From positions 1 through 13,578 of the forward strand of contig CAZSBL010000092.1 of the NCBI GenBank assembly GCA_964605205.1: a stretch of 13,578 bases of DNA, written 5' to 3'. A program made the position numbers and the translations under genes. Shown one piece after another: positions 1 through 6,687 of this stretch. Under the pieces are notes generated by a model that was not told the origin of the DNA, ran no database searches, and worked only from the letters and a program-made list of their open reading frames with translations. The stretch's first letter is position 1; each line of letters opens with the position of its first letter. The DNA comes from JAWVYT01 sp964605205. Lineage in GTDB: Bacteria > Gemmatimonadota > Gemmatimonadetes > Longimicrobiales > RSA9.

Positions 1-28
1 AGGGGGAGGGTAGGGGAGGGGAGGGGAG
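1..28. repeat. G-run tract with G-quadruplex pattern at the left edge
   Basis: Five runs of three to five G (2-6, 8-10, 13-16, 18-21, 23-26) are separated by one or two A/T bases, a canonical intramolecular G-quadruplex pattern on the plus strand. In the direction of the leftward S9 peptidase transcript it reads as a C-rich, nearly G-free stretch about 100 nt past the stop codon. It may be part of the 3' end signal of that gene, or simply the low-complexity sequence where the contig stops. The pattern is visible; the function is inferred. Confidence 0.6.
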
Positions 29-31
29 CGT

Positions 32-59
32 GGAGCCGTCGCATTACGGGGCCGGCTCC
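32..59 (-). terminator. possible hairpin downstream of the S9 peptidase
   Basis: GGAGCCG (32-38) and CGGCTCC (53-59) are perfect 7-bp inverted arms around a 14-nt loop. They lie about 70 nt beyond the stop of the minus-strand peptidase. No U-tract follows in the transcript; instead a C-rich stretch follows (28 down to 1). It is therefore not a classical intrinsic terminator. It could protect the mRNA 3' end or act together with Rho, or it may be chance in GC-rich DNA. Confidence 0.25.
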
Positions 60-125
60 CAACAGTTCCTGAGAACAGAACCCGATAGGCGACGACTCTC
101 TACCCCCTTCCCCCGCGGCAAAGCG

Positions 126-2150
126 CTACGTCACCGGCGCCTCAACCTTCAGATAGCGGTTCATCCATTCCACGATCCGCCCCATGTAGTCCATCTGGTG
201 GGCTCGCTCCAGGAGCCCGTGGGGCTCCCGTGGGTAGAGCACCAACTCCACCTCGATGCCGTGGAGCCGCATGAGGTTGTAGAGCTGGATCGACTGCTCG
301 GGGTGGACCCGGTCGTCGGCCAGCCCGTGGCCGATGAGCGTGGGCGTGCTCGCCCTCTCCAGGTGCGAGACCGGTGACCGGTCCATGTAGAGCCCCATGT
401 TCCCCTCGATGGGCAGGTCGAAGTGGACGGCGGTCATCTCCACCGGGATGTCGGTGGTGCCGGTGAAGCTGACCCAGTTGGTGAGGCCGGCGAAGGGGAT
501 GGTCACGGCGAACCGGTCGCTGTACCGGGTTGCCGCCCACGCCGACATGTAGCCGCCGTAGCTGGTGCCGCTGATCCCCACCCGCTCCGGGTCGATGATC
601 CCCCGGTCCGCCAGGAAGTCGATCCCGGCCAGGATGTCCTCCATCTCCCGGCCGCCCAGGTCGCGGTGATCGCCCTTGCTGAACGCCACACCCCGGCCGC
701 CGCTGCCGCGGTAGTTTGGCATGAGGACCGCGTACCCGTGCGCCGCCAGCAGCTGTGCCGGGTAGAGCGGGTTCGTGTTCCAGCCGTCCTGGTCCACTCC
801 CTCGGGACCGCCGTGGGGGAGGACCGCCAGCGGGTAGGTCTCGCCCGCGGTGTACCCCACCGGCTCGATGAGCACCCCCTCGATCCGCCACCCTTCGGGC
901 CCCGTCCACTCGATGGTCCGCTGGCTGCCCAGCGCCACGTCGGCCAGCCACGGGTTGTGGTCGGTCAGGCGACGCAGCTCGCCGCCCGGCGACCCGAGGT
1001 ACACCTCGCTCGGGTGCGACGCCGTGCTGGCGGCCGCCGCGAACGTCCGGTGCCGCCGGTCGAAGCTCGCGCCGTGGAAGATCGCCTCGTCGCCGCCGGC
1101 CCGGGCCTGAAGCCGGGAGCCATCGTCGCGGACGGTGTAGAGCCGCGTCTTCGTCCCCTCGTTGGCCACGAACCAGACGGTCCGGCCGTCGAGCCAGCCG
1201 ATGTCGGCGGCGCTGGCCTCCATCCCGGCGGTCAGCGCTCGTGGTGCGCCCGCCTCCCGGCCGTCACCCCGACCATCGAGCTCCGCCACGAACACCGTCT
1301 GGGCGAGGGGATCGTTGAACTCGGTGGCGCCGAGCCAGGCGATGGCGTCGCCATCGGGGGAGAAGGCCATGCGGCCGAGCTTGCCCTCGGTCTCGATCAG
1401 CGGCCGCATCCCGGAGCCGTCCGCCGCGGCGGCGTAGATCTCCCGGTACATGTAGCTGGCGTCGGTGCTCGGGTCCTCGGTGATCTGGACGGCGAGCCAG
1501 CTCCCGTCGGGCGCCCAGGCGAAGGCGTGGACGTCCCGGTCCTCCGGCGTCAGCACCCGGCGAGGACCGTCGAGTTCCCGGACCCAGAGGCGCATGAAGG
1601 TGCCAGCCTCGCTCATGACGATCACGTCGTCCCCGGCCTCCCGGGCGGCCCGGACCTCCTCGGTCTCCGGCACCCGCTGCGTGTACGCGATGGCCGTCCC
1701 GTCCGGCGACCACGCGTAGCTGGACACGCCCTCCGGGCTGGTGGTCAGAGGCCGCAGGTCGCTGCCGTCCGGGTTCACCGCGTAGACCTGCCGCTGGTCG
1801 TGCATCTCTAGCCGGGCCACGAACGTGAGCGTCCCCCCGTCCGGCGACCACTGCGGGCTGCTGGCCGAATTCGGCTTCTCCACGATGGCCGTGGGCTCGC
1901 CGCCGGCGGCGGGGATCACGAACAGCTCCGAGTACGCGCTGCCCCGGCTCTCGGCCTCGTCCCTCGGGCGGCGTACCGTGTACGCAACCCGTTCGCCGTC
2001 CGGACTCAGGGCCACCGCGCCCACCGACCGCAGGCTGACGATCTGCTCGGGCGTCAGCCCCTGGGCCGCGGCGTCCGCCGGGACCAGGGCCAGCGCCGGG
2101 ACCAGAACCAGGGCCCCGAGGATCCGTGAAACCGCCGTCGTCTGCTGCAT
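126..2150 (-). CDS. secreted S9-family peptidase (acylaminoacyl-peptidase / DPP-IV-like)
   Basis: Serine peptidase of clan SC that cleaves short peptides; 674 aa. Residues 1-30 form a signal peptide (Arg at 9, hydrophobic core, AAAQ end), so it probably acts in the periplasm or outside. Residues about 35-400 form a beta-propeller with repeated SPDG/APDG blades (around 49, 102, 148, 213, 264). Residues about 415-672 form the alpha/beta hydrolase domain. HGGP at 446-449 fits the oxyanion region, GTSYGG places the nucleophile at Ser530, HGLADDRV places the acid at Asp612, and PREPHG places His644. The triad is complete. The start at 2150 is chosen because an AGGAG lies 9 nt upstream and the signal peptide follows at once; a longer frame to 2363 adds 71 residues of non-signal sequence. 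The gene is transcribed away from the kinase genes. The fold and catalysis are secure; the exact peptide specificity is unknown. Confidence 0.93.
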   Translation of the reverse strand: MQQTTAVSRILGALVLVPALALVPADAAAQGLTPEQIVSLRSVGAVALSPDGERVAYTVRRPRDEAESRGSAYSELFVIPAAGGEPTAIVEKPNSASSPQWSPDGGTLTFVARLEMHDQRQVYAVNPDGSDLRPLTTSPEGVSSYAWSPDGTAIAYTQRVPETEEVRAAREAGDDVIVMSEAGTFMRLWVRELDGPRRVLTPEDRDVHAFAWAPDGSWLAVQITEDPSTDASYMYREIYAAAADGSGMRPLIETEGKLGRMAFSPDGDAIAWLGATEFNDPLAQTVFVAELDGRGDGREAGAPRALTAGMEASAADIGWLDGRTVWFVANEGTKTRLYTVRDDGSRLQARAGGDEAIFHGASFDRRHRTFAAAASTASHPSEVYLGSPGGELRRLTDHNPWLADVALGSQRTIEWTGPEGWRIEGVLIEPVGYTAGETYPLAVLPHGGPEGVDQDGWNTNPLYPAQLLAAHGYAVLMPNYRGSGGRGVAFSKGDHRDLGGREMEDILAGIDFLADRGIIDPERVGISGTSYGGYMSAWAATRYSDRFAVTIPFAGLTNWVSFTGTTDIPVEMTAVHFDLPIEGNMGLYMDRSPVSHLERASTPTLIGHGLADDRVHPEQSIQLYNLMRLHGIEVELVLYPREPHGLLERAHQMDYMGRIVEWMNRYLKVEAPVT

Positions 2151-2159
2151 GTCGAACCA

Positions 2160-2164
2160 CTCCT
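2160..2164 (-). promoter_or_regulatory. Shine-Dalgarno of the S9 peptidase
   Basis: AGGAG on the minus strand, 9 nt before the ATG at 2150-2148. It decides the start codon in favour of 2150 over the upstream in-frame ATG at 2363. Confidence 0.75.
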
Positions 2165-2234
2165 GTCTCGTTCTCCGCTGCCTGAAACCCGTCACGGGCA
2201 ATTGTAATGGACCGGTGCCCCCGATGGACAGCCC

Positions 2235-2258
2235 ACCCCAGCCGGCACCCCAGCCGGC
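2235..2258. repeat. perfect 12-bp tandem direct repeat
   Basis: ACCCCAGCCGGC occurs twice head to tail (2235-2246 and 2247-2258) within the divergent intergenic region, each copy ending in the palindrome GCCGGC. The 12-bp spacing is slightly more than one helical turn. It may be an operator with two half-sites, or a replication-slippage duplication. Confidence 0.6.
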
Positions 2259-2406
2259 GTCCCCACTCGCCCTATCCCGGCACAGGCCATATCTTATCAG
2301 GTGCGGTGCGCTAACCGGTCGGCCCCTCCGGTATACCCCCTGCTGCGTCACCGCGCTGTCCACAGCCTCCGGTGGTACCCCGGCGCCTGAACAACCTGGT
2401 GATCAG

Positions 2407-2948
2407 ATGGCAGTCGAACAGACCGATCCTGCCCCCTCGTGGGCGCGCCTGACGTTCCTGACCGGAACCCTGACCGCGCTCGTGGGCTTTCTCGCCCTGG
2501 CTGGCTGGGTCCTGAGCTCCGAGCGCCTCATGGCCTTCCAGAGCGGCCGGATCCCCATGGCGCTGAGTACGGCCGTTCTGTTCGTGGTGTTCGGCATCAT
2601 GGCGGCCGTCCGGGGCGCCGGGCACCGGCCGGACCGGAGGCTCACGCTCAGCGTGGCCGGCGCGGCCACGGCGGCGGCCGTAACTCTGCTGGCCCTCTCC
2701 GCGACGGGCATTCACCCGGCCATCGAGCACCCGGGCCTGGAGATCAACCATGCCGTGTCCGGGGCGCCGGTGGGGCACATGTCACCCCTCGCGGCGCTCC
2801 TTTTCGTCCTCGCCGGGACATCCTTCATCCTGTTGGAGCTCCCGGGGGATCGAACCCGGGCCCGGGCCGCGTTCGTCCTGGCGGCCATGGTCGAATTCAT
2901 GGCCGCGATCCTGACGACGGCGTACCTGTTGAGCCGGCCCGTCCTCTA
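2407..2948 (+). CDS. N-terminal membrane part of a hybrid histidine kinase (3' end in gap)
   Basis: 180 codons are readable before the gap. About five transmembrane helices are visible (residues about 15-36, 50-67, 79-99, 124-144, 153-174). The motif GRIPMALSTAVLF (48-60), the HMSPLAALLF (124-133) and the final AYLLSRPVL followed by the first two bases of a probable Tyr codon resemble the multi-TM N-terminus of many PAS-containing sensor kinases. In that family this point is followed by a sixth helix and then a periplasmic Cache-type sensor. The sequence right after the gap begins inside such a sensor in the same orientation, so this is most likely the same gene as 3050-6637. The start at 2407 has a weak GGTGAT 3 nt upstream. 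There is no catalytic domain on this fragment itself. Confidence 0.8.
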
Positions 2949-3048
2949 NNNNNNNNNNNNNNNNNNNNNNNNNNNNNNNNNNNNNNNNNNNNNNNNNNNN
3001 NNNNNNNNNNNNNNNNNNNNNNNNNNNNNNNNNNNNNNNNNNNNNNNN
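2949..3048. other. assembly gap of exactly 100 N
   Basis: A run of 100 N is the conventional scaffold placeholder for a gap of unknown true length, so reading frame cannot be carried across it. It sits between the 5-TM fragment and the sensor domain of the first kinase. The missing DNA probably encodes at least one more membrane helix and the linker to the sensor. Confidence 0.97.
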
Positions 3049-3049
3049 C

Positions 3050-6000
3050 CGCGTGGAGGCGCAGCTCCTGGCGGTGGCGGGCATGGAGGTCGAGCGGATC
3101 CAGGCGTGGCGTCAGGAGCGGCTCAGCGACGCCGCCACCTTCCATGAGAACCCGGTCTTCGCGGGGCTCGTGGACGCGGCGCTCTACCGCAGCGATACCG
3201 GCGCCGAGGCGCAGCTGCGGGCCTGGCTGGAGCCGGTCCAGCGGGTCTACCAGTACCGGCGGGTCGCGGTCCTCGACTCCGCCGGCCGGACGCGCATCGC
3301 CGTGCCGGACGTGGAGCTGTCCGCCGTTCACGGCGAGCGGGTCGCCGAATACGGCCGATCCGCCATGGATTCCGGCACCGTAGTCATCCAGGGATTCCAC
3401 CGGGACGCACCGGACGACCCGGTCCACCTGACGGTCATCGCGCCGATCCTCGATGCCGGGGGCGACGTCCTGGGCGCGGTGGCCTTGTGGGCCGACGCCG
3501 CCATCCACCTCCACCCCGCACTGCTGAGGTGGCCGACGCCCACCCGCACCGCGGAGACCTATCTCGTCCGTCGCGATGGTGACCATGTCCTCTTCCTGAC
3601 CGATCTCCGGTTCAGCGAAGGCGCGGCCCTCGACCTCCGGATCCCGCTGGATCGCGCCGACCTGCCGGCCGCGCAGGCAATCCGGGGCGCGGAGGGGATC
3701 GTGGACGGAGTCGACTACCGCGGCGAGCCGGCCCTGGCCGCGGTCCGGTCGGTCCCGGGCACCGACTGGAAGCTGGTGGCGCAGATCGATGTGGAAGAGG
3801 CCTTCGGCCCGCTTCAGGAGCGGCTCGGGTGGACCCTCGGGCTCCTGGCCATCCTCTTCCTCCTCCTCATCGGCGCCCTCGGGTTTGCCTGGCAGCGGCG
3901 CGAGAAGAACCACTTCCGGGACCTGGCCCTCGCCGAGCGGCGCCACGGCACCCTTCTTCGGAGCATCGGCGACGCGGTCTTCGCCACCGACCGGGAGGGT
4001 CGGGTCGAGGTGATGAACCCCGTCGCCGAGCGGCTCACCGGCTGGCCGGAAGACGAGGCCCGTGGCCGCCCGCTCCAGGAGGTCTTCCGGATCATCAACG
4101 AGGAGACCCGGGAGCCGCCCGTCGACCCGGTCGCTCGCGTCTTGACCAAGGGGAAGGCCGTCGATCTGGCCAACCACACGCTCCTCATCGCCCGGGACGG
4201 GTCCGAGATCCCCATCGCCGACAGCGCCGCGCCGGTCCGGGACCCGGACCGCCGGCTGACCGGCGTGATCCTGGTGTTCCGCGACCAGACCGAGGAGCGG
4301 GCGGCGAGGCGCAGGATCGAGGAGGCGCTCGATCGCGCGCAGCTGTACCTCGACGTGTCCGGCGTCATGATCGTGGTCCTGGACCGCGAGGGCCGTGTCG
4401 AGCTCATCAACCGGCGGGGCGTCGAGATCCTGGGGTACCCGGAGACCGAGATCGTGGGCTCGAGCTGGGTCGACCGCTTCGTCCCAGAGACCGAGCGGGA
4501 GGAGATCCGGGAAGTCCGCCGGCGCGCCATCGCCGGTGACCTGGAAGGGGCGGGATCGATAGAGAACGCGGTGGTCACCCGTGACGGGGAAGAGCGGGTC
4601 ATCGCGTGGGAGAACGAGGTGATCCGGGACGAGGACGGAGCCATCACCCACACCATCTCCTCCGGTCGTGACGTTACGGAGCAGCGGCGGGCCGAGGCCG
4701 CGCTCCGGCAGAGTGAAGCCCGGCACCGGAACCTCTTCAACAGCATCCGCGACGCCATCCTGGTGACGGGCACCGACCGGAAGATCATCGACTGCAATCC
4801 GGCGTTCACGGAGCTCTTCGGCTACGAGCTCGACGAGATCCGCGGGAAGCAGACGTCGGAGGTGCACGCCAGCGAGGCCGAGTTCCGGGAGATGGGCGAG
4901 CGGCTCCGGGGGCACATGGACGACCCCGGCTTCATCCACGTGAGCCGGTACCGCAGGAAATCCGGCCAGGTCTTCCCCGGGGAGACCAGCGCCTTCTACC
5001 TGCGCGACGACGCCGGTGAGGTCGTCGGGTTCATCGGGCTGATCCGCGACATTACAGAACGCAGGCGGGCCGAGGAGGAGCTCCAAAAGCGTCAGACCAT
5101 GCTCGAGCGCACGGAGCGCCTCGCCCATGTCGGCAGCTGGGAGCTGGATGTGGACACCGGGGACGTCACCTGGTCCGATGAGCTGTTCCGGATCTTCGGC
5201 CGCGACCCGGAGGCCGGCGCGCCGCCCCTCGACGAGCACGCGGAGATGTTCCCGCCGGAGTACTGGGACCGGCTCCGGACCGCCATCGAGCGGGCGGTCC
5301 GCGACGGCGAACCGTACGACCTGGAGCTCCATGCCGTCCGGACCGATGGGGAACCTCTGCGGGTCCGGGCTGGCGGCTATTCCGCCCACGACGTGGGCCC
5401 CGGGGCGACTCGCCTCTACGGGTTCGTCGAGGACATCACCGAGCGGAAGCGGCAGGAGGAGCGGGAGGCGCAGCTCACGGCCCAGCTCGCCCAGGCCCAG
5501 AAGGTCGAGTCGGTTGGGCGCCTGGCCGGCGGCGTGGCCCACGACTTCAACAACATGCTGTCGGTGATCCTGGGGCACGTGGACCTGGCCCGGGAGAAGG
5601 TGAGCCCGGACGACCCCCTGTTCGAGGACCTCGACGAGGTCCGCAAGGCCGCCGAGAGCTCGGCGAAGCTGACCAGCCAGCTCCTGGCCTACGCCCGGGA
5701 GCAGGTGGCGGCCCCGAAGGTGGTGGACCTCAACCGGACCATCGGGAACATGCTCAGCATGCTCCGGCGTCTCATCGGTGAGGAGATCGAGCTGGTCTGG
5801 CGGCCGGGCGAGTCCGCCGGCTCGGTCAAGGTCGACCCGGTCCAGATCGATCAGGTCCTGGCCAACCTGCTGGTGAACGCCCGGGACGCCATCGACGGGC
5901 AGGGACGGGTCACCATCGAGACCCGGAGAGTTACCGTGGACCCGGACTACGCCGAGTTCCACGCCGCCGCCGAGCCCGGCGAGTACGTGCTCGTCACCGT

Positions 6001-6637
6001 GACCGACACCGGTTGTGGGATGGCGCCGGATGTCCGCCGGCAGATCTTCGACCCCTTCTTCACCACCAAGGAGGTCGGCCAGGGGACCGGGCTCGGGCTC
6101 TCCACTGTCTACGGGATCGTGCGGCAGAACGGCGGCTTCATCAACGTGTACAGCGAGCCCGGCCACGGCACCACGGTCAAGATGCACTTCCCGCGTCACC
6201 ACGGTGCGGCCGAGAAGCCCGCCCCTCGCGAATCCAAAGAGCCCCGGGCGGCGGGCGGCGGCGAGACCGTCCTCGTGGTGGAGGACCAGCCCGCCGTGCT
6301 CAGCCTGGCCAGGAAGATCCTGGAAGGCCGCGGCTACCAGGTCCTGACGGCCGCCTCCCCGGGCGAGGCGCTGGAGCGGGCCGAGGAGGAACCGACGGCT
6401 ATCCACCTCCTGGTGACCGACGTCATCATGCCGGAGATGAACGGCCGTGAGCTCGCCGACCGCATGTCGGCGGTGTACCCTGACCTCGTGGTACTCTTCA
6501 TGTCCGGCTACGCGGAAGACGTCATCGCGGAACGCGGGGTGGTCGAGGAGGGGGTCCACTTCCTGGAGAAGCCGTTCACCGCAGCCGATCTCGCCGCCGC
6601 CGTACGCGCCGCACTGGACTCGCGTGAGAGACCATGA
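3050..6637 (+). CDS. hybrid sensor histidine kinase, Cache-like sensor, 4 PAS, HisKA, HATPase_c, receiver (5' end in gap)
   Basis: Membrane kinase that senses a signal, autophosphorylates on His and passes phosphate to its own receiver. Numbering starts at the GTG at 3053, which is only the first possible start after the gap and is not believed to be real, because the frame stays open to the gap edge. Residues about 1-250 are a Cache-like extracytoplasmic sensor, 259-280 a transmembrane helix. PAS domains lie at about 296-417, 426-546, 552-673 and 688-800, each ending in a DxTE-type linker. The H-box AHDFNN gives phospho-His830. The N-box has Asn938 and Asn942, the G1 box is DTGCG (985-989), the F-box IFDPFFTTK (998-1006), and the G2 box GTGLGL (1011-1016). 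The receiver (about 1071-1190) has acidic Glu1077/Asp1078, phospho-acceptor Asp1123, Ser1151 and Lys1173. All key residues are present. There is no DNA-binding output, so a phosphotransfer partner must be elsewhere. The second kinase gene starts 50 bp downstream. Confidence 0.93.
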   Translation, partial: RVEAQLLAVAGMEVERIQAWRQERLSDAATFHENPVFAGLVDAALYRSDTGAEAQLRAWLEPVQRVYQYRRVAVLDSAGRTRIAVPDVELSAVHGERVAEYGRSAMDSGTVVIQGFHRDAPDDPVHLTVIAPILDAGGDVLGAVALWADAAIHLHPALLRWPTPTRTAETYLVRRDGDHVLFLTDLRFSEGAALDLRIPLDRADLPAAQAIRGAEGIVDGVDYRGEPALAAVRSVPGTDWKLVAQIDVEEAFGPLQERLGWTLGLLAILFLLLIGALGFAWQRREKNHFRDLALAERRHGTLLRSIGDAVFATDREGRVEVMNPVAERLTGWPEDEARGRPLQEVFRIINEETREPPVDPVARVLTKGKAVDLANHTLLIARDGSEIPIADSAAPVRDPDRRLTGVILVFRDQTEERAARRRIEEALDRAQLYLDVSGVMIVVLDREGRVELINRRGVEILGYPETEIVGSSWVDRFVPETEREEIREVRRRAIAGDLEGAGSIENAVVTRDGEERVIAWENEVIRDEDGAITHTISSGRDVTEQRRAEAALRQSEARHRNLFNSIRDAILVTGTDRKIIDCNPAFTELFGYELDEIRGKQTSEVHASEAEFREMGERLRGHMDDPGFIHVSRYRRKSGQVFPGETSAFYLRDDAGEVVGFIGLIRDITERRRAEEELQKRQTMLERTERLAHVGSWELDVDTGDVTWSDELFRIFGRDPEAGAPPLDEHAEMFPPEYWDRLRTAIERAVRDGEPYDLELHAVRTDGEPLRVRAGGYSAHDVGPGATRLYGFVEDITERKRQEEREAQLTAQLAQAQKVESVGRLAGGVAHDFNNMLSVILGHVDLAREKVSPDDPLFEDLDEVRKAAESSAKLTSQLLAYAREQVAAPKVVDLNRTIGNMLSMLRRLIGEEIELVWRPGESAGSVKVDPVQIDQVLANLLVNARDAIDGQGRVTIETRRVTVDPDYAEFHAAAEPGEYVLVTVTDTGCGMAPDVRRQIFDPFFTTKEVGQGTGLGLSTVYGIVRQNGGFINVYSEPGHGTTVKMHFPRHHGAAEKPAPRESKEPRAAGGGETVLVVEDQPAVLSLARKILEGRGYQVLTAASPGEALERAEEEPTAIHLLVTDVIMPEMNGRELADRMSAVYPDLVVLFMSGYAEDVIAERGVVEEGVHFLEKPFTAADLAAAVRAALDSRERP
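5519..5560 (+). repeat. 42-bp exact repeat, copy 1 (kinase H-box)
   Basis: Identical over 42 bp to 7705-7746. It encodes the RLAGGVAHDFNNML H-box of both tandem kinases and is the longest identical stretch I found between them. It marks the paralogous core (about 5490-6630 against about 7660-8810) and is a possible site for recombination or misassembly. Confidence 0.85.
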
Positions 6638-6687
6638 CCTGACACCCTTCCCATTACAGGACGCCGGCCGTGGCGGCACGCTGACCC

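Larger units (their letters stand above)
2151..2406. promoter_or_regulatory. divergent intergenic region between the S9 peptidase and the first kinase
   Basis: This 256-bp region must hold promoters for both divergent genes. The few AT-rich spots are a TACAAT on the minus strand (2206-2201, a -10-like hexamer about 50 nt before the peptidase ATG, without a good -35), ATATCTTATC near 2289-2298, and a GGTATACC palindrome at 2330-2337. CCCGT-C-ACGGG (2188-2198) is a short inverted repeat. GGTGAT (2398-2403), just before the kinase ATG at 2407, resembles the 3' part of an extended Shine-Dalgarno. None of these is strong enough to fix a transcription start. Confidence 0.45.

Noticed and set aside
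423..1811. 462-codon plus-strand frame opposite the S9 peptidase
   Set aside because: Shadow of the peptidase gene; the product is low-complexity with no motif.
2151..2363. 71-residue N-terminal extension of the S9 peptidase from the ATG at 2363
   Set aside because: It would bury the signal peptide, and the ATG at 2150 has its own AGGAG at good spacing.
2846..2857. tRNA T-loop-like sequence (GGTTCGATCCC type) on the minus strand
   Set aside because: No acceptor stem, anticodon arm or D arm can be found around it, and it lies within a coding membrane segment on the plus strand.
3053..3055. GTG at 3053 as a real start of the kinase
   Set aside because: It is only the first start-like codon after the gap; the protein begins inside a sensor domain and the frame is open to the gap edge.
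2897..6679. Long minus-strand open frame opposite the first kinase, running through the gap
   Set aside because: Antisense frames stay open easily in GC-rich DNA. The translation has no recognisable domain, includes the N run, and the plus strand encodes a textbook kinase.
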